DNA from: Anaerobacillus alkalilacustris
Lineage (GTDB): Bacteria; Bacillota; Bacilli; Bacillales; Anaerobacillaceae
Direction of reading: 5' to 3'
NCBI RefSeq assembly: GCF_001866005.1
Contig: NZ_MLQR01000031.1
Location: forward strand, 124,001 to 188,000
Length of the DNA stretch: 64,000 bases
Below the pieces are notes generated by a model, which saw nothing but the letters and a program-made list of their open reading frames with translations, made no database searches and was not told the DNA's origin. Of this stretch, positions 8,515-17,865 are shown piece after piece. How positions within the stretch are numbered: position 1 is the first letter of the stretch; each line of letters starts with the position of its first letter. Both the position numbers and the translations under genes were made by a program.

Positions 8515-8801
8515 TTAAATAAAAGGTACCATTTATACCTTTTCTTCCTACCAGTTAAAACTACCCCTTAAAAGTTGGAAAATACTATTCCCCTGGAAAT
8601 ATGTCGAAATTCCCAATATTTCCAAAGCCTACACCCACCAATAAGAAGCTTAACTTAAATCAGTGGGGGGTCTTACTGCCCATTAAAAATGTTTTGCAAT
8701 CACTTTTCTTCTACTGTAAAATTTATTGTTACTGAAAAACTATAGCGCTCTTCCAGACCATCTTCTTCCATAGTATTAAAGTTTGCAGTAACAACTAAAG
8801 A

Positions 8802-9248
8802 TTAGTCCACTTCCGGAAAAACAACATTACTAAAATAATCTCGAACAAAAGAATCTTCAGTGTGTGCTCCAGTTTTAATAAAAGATTCTTTAAACCATTC
8901 CCCACTTTTCAAAGTATTATAAATTAAAGGTAATGGCTGTGTTGGTTGTATTGTCACATCACGACTTTTTTCAGTAATTTCAAACCAAAACGGCGATGCA
9001 GCATGTGAGATTTCATTCTTAAGGTTATCACCGATGTATTTTAACATGGCATAAATATTCTCTTGTTCATATGGTTTATAACTGCTTTTCTTTGAAACTA
9101 CCCTTAAAATAAATTCTCCTTCAACTACCTCTTGAACTATTTCATTAGAATTTAACTTCTCATTTTTTTCAATGTGAAAAGTGTCACCAGTACCACACGC
9201 AAACAGAAAAAAACTAAAAAGAAACAGAAAGAGACAAGAATTCTTCAT
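8802..9248 (-). CDS. Putative lipoprotein, ended early by an in-frame stop
   Basis: 148 residues with a lipoprotein signal: MKNSC, a hydrophobic run of Leu/Phe, and the lipobox LFAC with Cys at residue 18. The mature part is acidic and of unknown function. It ends FSNVVFPEVD followed by TAA at 8804-8802. The same frame stays open for 33 more codons after the stop, reading SLVVTANFNTMEEDG and later SFSVTINFTVEEK before TGA at 8700, with protein-like composition. The stop is therefore probably a nonsense mutation (for example CAA to TAA) or, less likely, a readthrough site. The intact gene would be about 182 residues. It probably produces a membrane-anchored extracytoplasmic protein. Confidence 0.65.
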   Translation of the reverse strand: MKNSCLFLFLFSFFLFACGTGDTFHIEKNEKLNSNEIVQEVVEGEFILRVVSKKSSYKPYEQENIYAMLKYIGDNLKNEISHAASPFWFEITEKSRDVTIQPTQPLPLIYNTLKSGEWFKESFIKTGAHTEDSFVRDYFSNVVFPEVD

Positions 9249-9415
9249 AATAAATCCAGCTACCTTAATTTTATTCCTATAATATTGACGTCTTTATTAA
9301 TGAGAAGGTTTCAAAAAGTCATCTAAGTTAAGGGGCGCCTATTACATAAACTTATGTTTCTTTCTAGATAATTTAACTTTCAATCAGTAGTTGTTGCATT
9401 CTTGTTAAAAATAAA

Positions 9416-9452
9416 AAAAGAACATAAGTTTTAAAAACTCATGTCCTTTTAT
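9416..9452 (-). terminator. Terminator after ytmP
   Basis: On the minus strand, AAAAGGACATGAGTTTT pairs with AAAACTTATGTTCTTTT, followed by a T run, 28 bases past the ytmP stop. Confidence 0.75.
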
Positions 9453-9478
9453 TACCTTTACAATCCATGTTAACTAGA

Positions 9479-10273
9479 TTAAATATCAGCAGCTAAAAGC
9501 TTTGTAAGATAATTTACCCAGTAATTCACATCGGTATATTCCTTACGTTGGTTATGCCAGATAATAGCGTATATAGTCTGAGAAACAACATACCAGTGCA
9601 TTCGATTATATAATCCCTCATCTAACTCTACTCCATAATTTTCTAGCCAACTTTCCCAATCCTTTCTAGGTATATATAAATAAAGGAGTAATCCTAAATC
9701 CAGTGCTGGGTCTGCAACAATAGCTCCATCCCAATCAATTAGAAACAAATCTCCTTCTTCACTTAAAACCCAGTTATTATGATTAATATCACAATGACAA
9801 ACAACATACTCACTATGTTCTACACTTTGCACACGTTTATTTAAATAATTTAAAGCGTCAGTGATAATTTGCAAATCCAAGCCAATATTCTTGATTTTCC
9901 CATCTATTTCTTCGACAATTGACTGAGGTGTAAGTGGCTTATTACCAATTCGTTTAAACATTTCTAAGAGTTCTTTAGAACGATGGATCTTACTAAGAAG
10001 TTGAGCTACTAGCTCCTCTTTCATTTCATAAGATTTTAATTCTCTCCCATTTACCCATCGTTGAGCAGTGATGACATCGCCATTTTCTAAACGTCTTGTC
10101 CAAAGTAACTTTGGAACAATTCCTTCAGCTGATAAAACAGCTAGAAAAGGTGACGAATTCCGCTTTAAAAAAAGCTTCTCTTCCCCAAACCGGGCATAAT
10201 ATGCTTCTCCTGTTGCTCCACCAGCAGGAGTCACCTCCCACCCTTTTCCTAATAAATGTTCCAACAAATTCAC
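9479..10273 (-). CDS. ytmP: APH-family phosphotransferase YtmP
   Basis: A 264-residue aminoglycoside phosphotransferase/choline kinase-fold protein. Kinase-like motifs are seen: LFLKRNSSPFLAVLSAEG (ATP-site Lys and Glu), CHCDINHNNWVL (a variant of the catalytic HxDxxxxN loop) and LIDWDGAIVADPALDLGLL (metal-binding Asp). The physiological substrate is unknown. I chose GTG 10273, six bases after AGGAAG, over TTG 10279, which directly abuts it. In B. subtilis ytmP is followed by ytzH and trmB and preceded by amyX; amyX is likewise upstream here. Confidence 0.87.
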   Translation of the reverse strand: MNLLEHLLGKGWEVTPAGGATGEAYYARFGEEKLFLKRNSSPFLAVLSAEGIVPKLLWTRRLENGDVITAQRWVNGRELKSYEMKEELVAQLLSKIHRSKELLEMFKRIGNKPLTPQSIVEEIDGKIKNIGLDLQIITDALNYLNKRVQSVEHSEYVVCHCDINHNNWVLSEEGDLFLIDWDGAIVADPALDLGLLLYLYIPRKDWESWLENYGVELDEGLYNRMHWYVVSQTIYAIIWHNQRKEYTDVNYWVNYLTKLLAADI

Positions 10274-10450
10274 CCTCAACTTCCTAATTCTAACGGGATA
10301 TATTTTTATACTTTAATAATAATTTTCAAAATACAGATTTCACGCGAACCATTTTCAATTAAACATAGTTTGTTGTCGCCGGATTCATAGTAATCATTTC
10401 ACCAATAAAAATAAATATTTCCCAACAATTACCTAAAAGTTTTTTAAAAT

Positions 10451-10534
10451 AATCAGAATTTATAAATTTCTAACTTAGAAACTGTCTAGCTCTAGCGCCT
10501 TTCGCTCGTGACCAAGGCGCTTGCGCTTTTCTTG
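10451..10534 (-). repeat. Interspersed mosaic repeat, copy R5 (minimal form, inverted)
   Basis: Contains only the two ends of the family: the tail (AATTTATAAATTTC then AACTTAGAAACTGTCTAGC) joined directly to TCGTGACCAAGGCGCTTGCG. It is oriented opposite to the other copies and lies between amyX and ytmP. Confidence 0.8.
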
Positions 10535-10628
10535 ATAATTTTCTGTAATTCACGTAATTTTACTTCCACAAATTATAATAATACTAGTATACCGTATTTT
10601 TTGTAAAGAAAAAATTAAAATTATTGTA

Positions 10629-10696
10629 AAAAGTGTAGAATGAGAAAACTCAAGGCGCTCATTACTTGCTCCTTTTATGAATTTTTCATTCTACAC
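10629..10696 (-). terminator. Hairpin after amyX
   Basis: On the minus strand GTGTAGAATGAAAAA and TTTTCTCATTCTACAC pair across a long loop, followed by TTTTTAC. It begins just after the amyX stop codon and probably terminates the gene. Confidence 0.65.
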
Positions 10697-10703
10697 AATA
10701 GTT

Positions 10704-12836
10704 TTAATAGGATTTCGGATGAAAAAGAACTGTTGTACTTATCCCTTGCACAATAATTTTTGCCCCTTCAAATGTTCTAAGTGGTGAAACAGCCGATTTA
10801 CTACCTTCTACTAAAACATCCCAGTATCCACTGGATGGTAATATTAGTTCCTTTTCACCTTCAAAGCTATTGTGAGCTATTACAAACATCCCTGAGTTAT
10901 CCTTTAACATATAGGCCAAGCAACATGAAGGGGTATCAAGAATATGCATATTCTTCTTCACTTGATCAGCGGTCGAAAACCGAAATACATTATGTGTTTT
11001 TCTTAATGCTACTAAACCTTTAACATAATCAACGTAATCCATATGAAAGGCTTTTCTTTTCCAATCCAATTTATTTATTTCGTCTGAAGAACAATAGCTA
11101 TTTTCCACACCTTTTTTCGTTCGATAGAACTCTTGACCTGCATGTAAAAATGGAATTCCTTGACTCAATAATGTCATCGCTGTTGCAAGACGATGCATTG
11201 AAGCTCTTACCTCTTCTTTTTGATCACCGTTTGAAAGCTCCAATTTATCCCATAACGTATGATTATCGTGACATTCCACATAGTTTACTGACTGATATGG
11301 CTCACGAAAAATACCTTCTATATGATAAAATCCTTTTATGCTCCCACTTACTAACATTTTAAAAGTTTCTTTTAATTCACCATTTCCATTACAAAATCCT
11401 TTTTTCGTATGATCAAAGATACTTCCTTTAAGCTTATCGCGAAATTGATCATTAAAATGACTAATACTAGGTAATAAATCAGAATTAGCAATAATCGCCT
11501 TCTTTTCTCTTTGAATTGGGGTAGCTAAATCCCAACCTTCTCCAATGACAATAATTGATGGATCAATTTCATTTAATTCATCTCGAACTTTATTCATTGT
11601 CTCAAGGTCAAGGATGCCCATTAAATCAAAACGAAAGCCATCCACTTGATATTCTTCAGCTAAAAATTTAACTGAATCTACAATGAATTTCCGTACCATC
11701 TTTCTCTCTGAAGCGATATCATTTCCTACTCCTGTTCCATTCGCTAAACTTCCATCTAGTTTATATCGAAAATAGTAACCTGGTACAATTCTCTCAAAAT
11801 TTGATCTATGATGTATATAAACATGATTATAAACAACATCTAAAATTACTCTTATCCCTTGTTTATGAAAGGATTTAACAACTTCTTTTAATTCAAGTAT
11901 TCTTTGTTTTGGATCCTCGGGCTTTAAGGAGTAACTTCCTTCTATGGCACTGTAGTGAATCGTATCGTATCCCCAATTATATTTATCCAACGATTTTGTT
12001 TCATCTACGCTACCAAAGTCTTGAACAGGTAGTAATTGTACATGCGTAACACCTAGATCTACAAGATAGTCTAATCCGGTAAGAGTACCCGAAGGACCGC
12101 GCGTTCCCGTTTCAGTTAAAGCTTTGTACTTACCTTTATGTTTCATCCCACTATTCTCGTCAATCGAAAAATCCCTAACATGGACTTCATAAATAATTGC
12201 ATCATTTCTTGATTTGTAGGAGGGTTTCTTGACTTCATTCCATTGACTTGGATTAGTATGAGAAAGATCTACAACTACCCCTCGTTCCCCATTCACAGTT
12301 ACTGCTTTAGTATAAGGGTCAACGGCTTCTCTCCACATTCGATCAATCAATAAGCGATATTTATAAGCAGTGCCCTCTAAATCTCCAAAAACAGTATAAT
12401 GCCATACACCCTTATCTGCCTTCGTAAGAGGATACCTTTGTTGTTGATTACCGTTAAATAGAATTAATTGAACTTCTGTTGCAGTTGGTGCCCAAAGTTT
12501 AAAAGTTGTTTCATCTTTTGTATACGTAATACCTAAATCATCAAGATCATAAAAGTAAAGGTCATCAAAAGTTTCAGTACGAACTACTTGACCTGTTTTA
12601 ACATCAAAAGAGATTTGCTTGTTTGTAAAAACTCTGTATTCCGTACCTAGATTTACTGCTTTCTCCAAGTATAGCTCATAACGCCATCTTTCATTACTTT
12701 TTCTCCAAGTTTTTATGGTCAATGGTTCATTGGTTTGTGTATTTATAATTGTAAAATGGGAGAGTTCTTCATCCACTTCTGAAAAGGGAATTGTGATTAA
12801 CATTAGTTCATCTATATATGCATTTTTGGCTACCAC
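10704..12836 (-). CDS. amyX: Type I pullulanase
   Basis: A 710-residue GH13 debranching enzyme that hydrolyses alpha-1,6 links in pullulan and glycogen/starch limit dextrins. It has no signal peptide, so it acts in the cytoplasm, as B. subtilis AmyX does. An N-terminal beta domain is followed by a CBM48 module (about 105-200, with FKLWAPTATEVQLILF) and the catalytic barrel. Motifs include the type I pullulanase signature YNWGYDT, VYNHVYIH (region I), FRFDLMGILD (nucleophile Asp), VIGEGWDL (acid Glu) and ECHDNHTLWD (region IV). GTG 12836 follows AGAGGAGAGG. It probably acts with the glgBCDAP system 31 kb away in glycogen turnover. Confidence 0.95.
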   Translation of the reverse strand: MVAKNAYIDELMLITIPFSEVDEELSHFTIINTQTNEPLTIKTWRKSNERWRYELYLEKAVNLGTEYRVFTNKQISFDVKTGQVVRTETFDDLYFYDLDDLGITYTKDETTFKLWAPTATEVQLILFNGNQQQRYPLTKADKGVWHYTVFGDLEGTAYKYRLLIDRMWREAVDPYTKAVTVNGERGVVVDLSHTNPSQWNEVKKPSYKSRNDAIIYEVHVRDFSIDENSGMKHKGKYKALTETGTRGPSGTLTGLDYLVDLGVTHVQLLPVQDFGSVDETKSLDKYNWGYDTIHYSAIEGSYSLKPEDPKQRILELKEVVKSFHKQGIRVILDVVYNHVYIHHRSNFERIVPGYYFRYKLDGSLANGTGVGNDIASERKMVRKFIVDSVKFLAEEYQVDGFRFDLMGILDLETMNKVRDELNEIDPSIIVIGEGWDLATPIQREKKAIIANSDLLPSISHFNDQFRDKLKGSIFDHTKKGFCNGNGELKETFKMLVSGSIKGFYHIEGIFREPYQSVNYVECHDNHTLWDKLELSNGDQKEEVRASMHRLATAMTLLSQGIPFLHAGQEFYRTKKGVENSYCSSDEINKLDWKRKAFHMDYVDYVKGLVALRKTHNVFRFSTADQVKKNMHILDTPSCCLAYMLKDNSGMFVIAHNSFEGEKELILPSSGYWDVLVEGSKSAVSPLRTFEGAKIIVQGISTTVLFHPKSY

Positions 12837-13483
12837 AAATACCTCTCCTCTCTTTACCTAATTTTTTAGAAAAACATTATTTATAATATTTTCAAAAATA
12901 TTTGTTACATTAGTTTTACTACCTAGTTTATTTATATGAAAATTATAGTAACTTCGTTCAACTAAGTATTCATTCCTATAACAATCTTTATGAGAAAAAA
13001 AGCCTACTTAGTAGAAAAACTTAGAATTTTTTCAATCATAGTTGTAATAAGACATTTCTATTCCTTATTCTATTTAATTATTTAAGTGTCCCTATATCAA
13101 GGAGGCGATTTCCATTTTAAGAACCCTTTAGAAACTAAACTAAACTCTTAATGGCATCTACACTATTACTATAAAACAAAATTGGAATTGATATGCTTGA
13201 TTTTATGTATAATACAGAAATTAATTAGAATATTTTTCAATTTATTTACTCGAAAGAATTTAAAATCCTATCCCCCACCAATCAATCAAGTTTAAAGTAC
13301 ACCAGCTGATTTCTTAGTAGCTTGGAAATCCATTACTTTTATAAAGCTAATACCGTTAAAAAAGATCACTTTAAAGATCATTCTTCCTCTTTTAGTAATC
13401 GTTGATTACTCATATTCTATACCAATAAATCGCTTTTGAATTCATCAGATACCATAATCGTTGAATTTAAATTATAAATTTCC
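12837..13483. other. Gene-free interval (about 650 bases)
   Basis: A/T-rich sequence between amyX and the ytlQ-like gene. No supported open frame, repeat-family member, riboswitch or strong hairpin was seen. It presumably holds the amyX promoter near its left end. Confidence 0.5.
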
Positions 13484-14416
13484 CTAGTTCTCCTCATCGA
13501 TATCTTGTTCAAGATCTGAACGAGGTTCTGAGGTTGTTTGGCATAAATCTAACAACTTTTGACAAAACCTGAGCTGTGTTGATTTAATCGGGGTTGAATT
13601 ATTCTTTAACTTTTGTTGCCATTCATTAATATTCCTCTGATCGAGAAAGGTAGTTCTACCCCATGGAGAAGTAACATCAATATAACCTTCTTGTGTCAAG
13701 ACAGCTTTCTTCACCTTAAATCTTATTTCTGTGACTTCTAATATTTTATTCAATATAGTACTCATTCGATTTAAAGATAGTAAAGGATTAATAATTTTTC
13801 GTTCATCATCACCATTTAATTCCAACCAATATCTTTCTGAGTATGTTTGGAAAATTGAATTTTCCCTACCTTCCAGATTTACAATGCACCAAATTTCAGT
13901 TGGACCAACGACTAGGATATCAAACTGTACTGCAGCCTTTGGATAAGTGACTACTGGATAATAAAATACAAAATAATTATCTGGAAGTGATTGAAGAAAC
14001 CACTTCAATGTTTCGTCACGTAAATATGATTTCTTTAAAGTTGACTTTTCCACTAATGTGGAACTTGCCCAATTAAGTTGAAACTCAAATAATTCTCGTA
14101 GAAAGTTTATTTTTAACTCTGGCAAAGATTTATACTTAAATTGATATTGGTGTTCATTACAATCATTATAAAAATCTTCTGTTTGATTTTTACGTTTATA
14201 CAAAGTTTTTAGTTTACTGAATGCATTTCTAATAGTCTTTTTTTGTTTTTCTACAAAATGTTCCACCGAAGGATTTTCTACTAAATAGGATTCTTCCCAT
14301 TCTCGTTTTAACCTTGCCCAACGCTCTCGCTTTAACCGAGAAAATTGGCTTGGGTATCGGTACATGTCATATTGATAACGTGAAACATAATCCTCTAATT
14401 TTACTAAGTGAGCCAC
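13484..14416 (-). CDS. ytlQ: YtlQ-like protein with a nuclease-related (NERD-like) core
   Basis: 310 residues from GTG 14416, six bases after GGAGGA; the upstream GTG directly abuts that site. The basic, helical N-terminus (about 1-110) is rich in Arg, Lys and Tyr. The central part (about 125-240) has WFLQSLPDNYFVFYYPVV, then FDILVVGPTEIWCIVNLEG. This D-x-hydrophobic pattern followed by a later E resembles the restriction-like fold of NERD/nuclease-related domains. Position next to thpR matches B. subtilis ytlQ-ytlP. The nuclease link is inferred from pattern only and the function is unknown. The C-terminal tail is acidic (DLEQDIDEEN). Confidence 0.65.
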   Translation of the reverse strand: MAHLVKLEDYVSRYQYDMYRYPSQFSRLKRERWARLKREWEESYLVENPSVEHFVEKQKKTIRNAFSKLKTLYKRKNQTEDFYNDCNEHQYQFKYKSLPELKINFLRELFEFQLNWASSTLVEKSTLKKSYLRDETLKWFLQSLPDNYFVFYYPVVTYPKAAVQFDILVVGPTEIWCIVNLEGRENSIFQTYSERYWLELNGDDERKIINPLLSLNRMSTILNKILEVTEIRFKVKKAVLTQEGYIDVTSPWGRTTFLDQRNINEWQQKLKNNSTPIKSTQLRFCQKLLDLCQTTSEPRSDLEQDIDEEN

Positions 14417-14543
14417 AAACACTCCTCCAAAAACGACGATGTCTAAATATTTAAAAAGTACAATAAAATTTTATCATAACACCTACCTATTTTGGAATGG
14501 AAGAGTTTATGTTAATTAGGTTAGTAGGTATAATAATCCGTAC

Positions 14544-15110
14544 TCATTCATTGGCTAAAGTAAATGAAGAGATAACTTCGTATTTAGGTGTTCTTTGTAG
14601 ATGTGTTTGATATATCACAAAATTTGATACCTTCCACTTTTCTTCTATTACAAATGATTGAAATGACTTATTTAACTTTAAATTATCGAAAGATGAAGCA
14701 CCTTTATATTTACGTGCTAATGTAATATGAGGATTATAAGCACGTTTATCTAACTCCATGCGGAGTTTTAAACATGCCTGGAAAACATCCATTTGAAGCT
14801 TAAATAACTTGTCTTCTTTTTTTATACCAGCCCATAAAATCCTAGGTGAATGATTTGGTCCAAAGTGCCCAATATGATCAATTATTAATGGAAATGATTG
14901 ATGTTTGTCGGCAATAACATGAAGTTTTTCTTGTAGATTTTTTATTAAAGAGAACTCAATTCCACCTAAAAAAGCTAATGTTATGTGATAATCCTCTTCA
15001 TGAACAAAGCGTTCAAACGGTGGTGTTTCATTTTGATTCCATGCTGCCAATTTTTTCTTTACTTTTTTTTCAATGGGTATTGCAATGAAATAATGGGGTT
15101 GTATTGTCAC
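14544..15110 (-). CDS. thpR: RNA 2',3'-cyclic phosphodiesterase (2H family)
   Basis: 188 residues from GTG 15110, which has GGAGA suitably spaced upstream; TTG 15128 would overlap that site. Two HxTL motifs mark the 2H phosphoesterase/LigT-ThpR family: YHITLAFLGG (about 42-51) and YNPHITLARK (about 125-134). Their His and Thr residues form the active site. ThpR opens 2',3'-cyclic phosphate ends of RNA to 2'-phosphate and was first described as a 2'-5' RNA ligase. Cytoplasmic. This is YtlP in B. subtilis, and its neighbours ytlQ and ytkP are conserved. Confidence 0.9.
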   Translation of the reverse strand: MTIQPHYFIAIPIEKKVKKKLAAWNQNETPPFERFVHEEDYHITLAFLGGIEFSLIKNLQEKLHVIADKHQSFPLIIDHIGHFGPNHSPRILWAGIKKEDKLFKLQMDVFQACLKLRMELDKRAYNPHITLARKYKGASSFDNLKLNKSFQSFVIEEKWKVSNFVIYQTHLQRTPKYEVISSFTLANE

Positions 15111-15315
15111 TAAAGGCTCTCCTTTCAATAAAGATTTTTATTTGTATATTCTTTAATATTGTCAATTTAAAGTCAAATTCTACCGTTTAAATCTTATCTT
15201 TATTCCTATCAAGATGATAGGTTTTCTCAACATAATTGTGATAAAATAATATGTATATAATAAATAATAAAAAAATTTATCTATTATCTTATAAAAAGAA
15301 AAGGAAGTGTAATAT

Positions 15316-16251
15316 ATGCGTATTGTAAATAACATCGCAGATTTAATTGGCGATACGCCATTAGTAAAATTAAACCATCTTCCAAGTAAATCGGGAGCAG
15401 ATGTCTATTTAAAGTTAGAATTTATGAATCCTAGTGGTAGTGTAAAAGACCGTGCAGCTTATCAAATGATTTTACAGGCAGAAAAAGACGGGTATTTAAA
15501 AAAGGGATCTACACTTATTGAACCTACAAGTGGTAACACCGGAATAGGACTTGCCATGAACGCTGCTGCTCGTGGTTATAAAGCTATTTTAACAATGCCC
15601 GATACAATGTCAAAGGAACGTATTAATATATTAAAGGCATATGGCGCTGAGGTTGTACTTACTCCTGGAGATGAAAAAATGCCTGGTGCAATTAATAAAG
15701 CACATGAACTTTTGAAAGAAATCCCTAATAGTTATATGCCAATGCAATTTGAAAATGATGCTAATCCTGAAGCACACCGTCTAACAACAGCATTAGAAAT
15801 CAAGGAAGCATTAGATAGTATCGGGAAGAACCTAACTGCTTTTGTAGCTGCTTCTGGGACTGGCGGAACAATTACAGGTACTGGTGAAAAGTTAAAGGAA
15901 CTATACCCTAATGTTAGTGTGCATGTAGTAGAACCTGCAGGGTCACCCGTTCTATCTGGAGGAAAACCCGGACCTCATAAACTTGTCGGTACGAGCCCTG
16001 GATTTATCCCACCAATATTAAATGAAGAAGTCTATGGAGAAATTTTTAAAGTTGAAGATGATGATGCATATAATGTTACAAGACGTCTTGCACGTGAAGA
16101 AGGTATACTTGTTGGTCCTTCATCAGGAGCTGCTTGCTTTGCAGCTTTAGAAATAGCAAAGCGTCTTTCACCAAAAGATGTCGTAATAGCAATTGCCTGT
16201 GATACTGGTGAGCGTTATTTATCAACCGATTTGTTTGATTTTGAAAACTAA
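15316..16251 (+). CDS. ytkP: PLP-dependent cysteine synthase-family protein (YtkP)
   Basis: 311 residues, start supported by AAAAGGAAGTG. It belongs to the O-acetylserine sulfhydrylase/cysteine synthase A fold. PLP-binding Lys lies in MNPSGSVKDRAAYQM (about residue 42), the substrate loop is PTSGNTGIGLAMNAAARG, and the phosphate-binding glycine loop is ASGTGGTITGTGEKLKE. It would form cysteine from O-acetylserine and sulfide. In B. subtilis YtkP is the paralogue of the main enzyme CysK, so the true substrate may differ. It diverges from thpR. No S-box or T-box leader is visible upstream. Confidence 0.9.
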   Translation: MRIVNNIADLIGDTPLVKLNHLPSKSGADVYLKLEFMNPSGSVKDRAAYQMILQAEKDGYLKKGSTLIEPTSGNTGIGLAMNAAARGYKAILTMPDTMSKERINILKAYGAEVVLTPGDEKMPGAINKAHELLKEIPNSYMPMQFENDANPEAHRLTTALEIKEALDSIGKNLTAFVAASGTGGTITGTGEKLKELYPNVSVHVVEPAGSPVLSGGKPGPHKLVGTSPGFIPPILNEEVYGEIFKVEDDDAYNVTRRLAREEGILVGPSSGAACFAALEIAKRLSPKDVVIAIACDTGERYLSTDLFDFEN

Positions 16252-16310
16252 AAAGGTATAAGCTTGTAGGCACTTGAGCTAGACCGCTTCCGAACTTCAT
16301 AATTTTAGTG

Positions 16311-16348
16311 AAAATCAGGTAGAGATTCTTTCTCTATCTGATTTTTTT
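16311..16348 (+). terminator. Terminator after ytkP
   Basis: AAATCAGGTAGAGA and TCTCTATCTGATTTTTTT form a stem with a T run. A decayed tail of the mosaic repeat (GCTTGTAGGCACTTGAGCTA) lies just before it at 16262. Confidence 0.85.
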
Positions 16349-16370
16349 ATAATAAAGAATTACATTATTC

Positions 16371-16413
16371 ATTATTTTCGCCACTAAAATATATTATCTT
16401 GTTAAACTGAACC
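16371..16413 (+). repeat. Conserved 45-bp intergenic element, copy A
   Basis: Reads ATTATTTTCGCCACTAAAAT, then TTGTTAAACTGAACC. It shares a common core with copies at 37787, 55853 and (minus strand) 61257. Here it lies between the ytkP terminator and ytzE. Confidence 0.6.
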
Positions 16414-16717
16414 GGTAACTAGATATAGATTCATCCGACTGAGTTTTGGTAATGATGAAATAAACTCAATTAATTAATTTATTTACTTTATTGTTAGATT
16501 TTCATACGGGAAATTTAACAATTTTACCAAAACCTTACAAGAATTCTCCCGCTTTCCTTTGCTAAATATTTCAAATTATTGTACAATTACACTAAAAGGA
16601 ACTCCCTATATTTTCTGATAGTAAGAAATTCATTTTTAAAGCTGCTAATCAGCTGGTTAAGAAATGCCTATGTATTTTTTTGTTTTAAGAAATGAAAAAA
16701 GAATAAGGAGTGGTTTT

Positions 16718-16936
16718 TTGGAAACTTCAACTGATCGGATGATAAACCGAATTAAGTCTGTCTACCTCTATATTAAAAAAAGGGGCATTGTTACGACAAA
16801 TGAATTAGTTGAAGAATTTGGAATTACCTCAAGGACAATTCAACGAGATTTAAACATACTAGAGTATAATAAGCTCGTGAAGAGTCCTAGCCGTGGCAAA
16901 TGGACAATAACTAAAAAGAAAACAAAGGTTTCCTAA
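16718..16936 (+). CDS. ytzE: DeoR-type helix-turn-helix regulator YtzE
   Basis: A 72-residue protein starting at TTG 16718, eight bases after AAGGAGTGG; the frame extends 18 codons upstream to an ATG without a ribosome site. It is a single winged-helix DNA-binding domain: RIKSVYLYIKKRGIVTTNEL, then EFGITSRTIQRDLNILE (recognition helix) and SPSRGKWTI. It lacks the sugar-phosphate effector domain of full DeoR proteins, as in B. subtilis YtzE. Its regulon is unknown. Confidence 0.88.
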   Translation: METSTDRMINRIKSVYLYIKKRGIVTTNELVEEFGITSRTIQRDLNILEYNKLVKSPSRGKWTITKKKTKVS

Positions 16937-16970
16937 AGTAAAAAACTAAATAGAAAGCAAGTTGAATACT

Positions 16971-16998
16971 CCCCCAATGTTGAACGTTGGGGAATTTT
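16971..16998 (+). terminator. Terminator after ytzE
   Basis: CCCCCAATG and CGTTGGGGA pair around TTGAA, then ATTTTTATT follows. Confidence 0.8.
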
Positions 16999-17020
16999 TA
17001 TTCCTTACTCAATTATCATT

Positions 17021-17150
17021 GAAAGAGAGCTCGTTCTAGCTTCGCTAGAACATCGGAAATTCAGCTGGATTCTCAACTCCAGCTGAATGGAAGTTTCCAC
17101 CTAGGCTACGCTTAGAGTGGGCGGTCTATGCCCATTAAGTACAAATCAGT
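17021..17150 (-). repeat. 130-bp multi-hairpin repeat, copy 1
   Basis: This is the reverse complement of 62121-62252, with about 85 percent identity by eye. It contains three successive stems: TTCTAGC-TTC-GCTAGAA, ATTCAGCTGGA...TCCAGCTGAAT and GGGC...GCCC. It ends a few bases from the stop codon of the pseudouridine synthase gene and may also act as its terminator. Confidence 0.75.
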
Positions 17151-17154
17151 TTGA

Positions 17155-17865
17155 TTAACGATTAACTAACTTCTCAACTTCATCCTCGGTCAATTCTCGG
17201 TACTCGCCTAAATCTAGCGTTGCATCAAGTAATAATGGCCCAATAGATAGACGTTTTAAGTAAGTCACTTTTTTACCTACAGCTTGAAACATTCGTTTGA
17301 CTTGATGGAACTTCCCTTCCGTAATTGTAAGTTCAATTTCAGAAACTTCGTCTGATTTTAAAATCACTAAAACTCCTGGTTTTGTTTTGTAACCATCATC
17401 AAGAGTAACACCATTTTTAAACTTTTCAATATCCTCATCAGTTACTTTGCCTTGTATTCGTGCGTAATACGTTTTTGGAACGTGCTTTTTAGGAGAAAGA
17501 AGCTCATGAGAAAGTTTACCGTTATTTGTTAATAACACAAATCCTTCTGTATCTTTATCTAGCCTCCCGACTGGAAATGGTTCATAGCGAGCATCTTCTA
17601 ATTCTAATAAATCAACAACTGTCTGCTCATGGGCGTCCTCTGTAGCTGAAATAACACCTTGAGGTTTATTCATCATTAAGTAGACAAATTCCTTATACTC
17701 TACTTCTTCACCATTAACAACAACTTGATCTTGCTCTATAGCAATATGCTTTTTGGCATCCTTAATGACTTCTTCATTTACACGTACTGCCCCTGTTTTT
17801 AATAACTTCTTTACTTCTTTTCGACTTCCATAGCCCATATTGGCCAAAAACTTATCTAACCTCAT
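17155..17865 (-). CDS. rsuA: 16S rRNA pseudouridine synthase, RsuA family
   Basis: A 236-residue RsuA/RluB/E/F-family enzyme that isomerises uridine to pseudouridine in rRNA (U516 in E. coli 16S for RsuA). The N-terminal S4 RNA-binding domain reads MRLDKFLANMGYGSRKEVKK and GAVRVNE. The catalytic motif is FPVGRLDKDTEGFVLLTNNG with the nucleophile Asp after GRL. The C-terminal ITEGKFHQVKRMFQAVG completes the family signature. The start codon overlaps the upstream gene's stop (ATGA), indicating translational coupling. Equivalent to B. subtilis YtzG by position; target site inferred. Confidence 0.92.
   Translation of the reverse strand: MRLDKFLANMGYGSRKEVKKLLKTGAVRVNEEVIKDAKKHIAIEQDQVVVNGEEVEYKEFVYLMMNKPQGVISATEDAHEQTVVDLLELEDARYEPFPVGRLDKDTEGFVLLTNNGKLSHELLSPKKHVPKTYYARIQGKVTDEDIEKFKNGVTLDDGYKTKPGVLVILKSDEVSEIELTITEGKFHQVKRMFQAVGKKVTYLKRLSIGPLLLDATLDLGEYRELTEDEVEKLVNR

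Noticed and set aside
16076-16300. Minus-strand open frame opposite ytkP
   Set aside because: It is antisense to conserved cysteine synthase codons.
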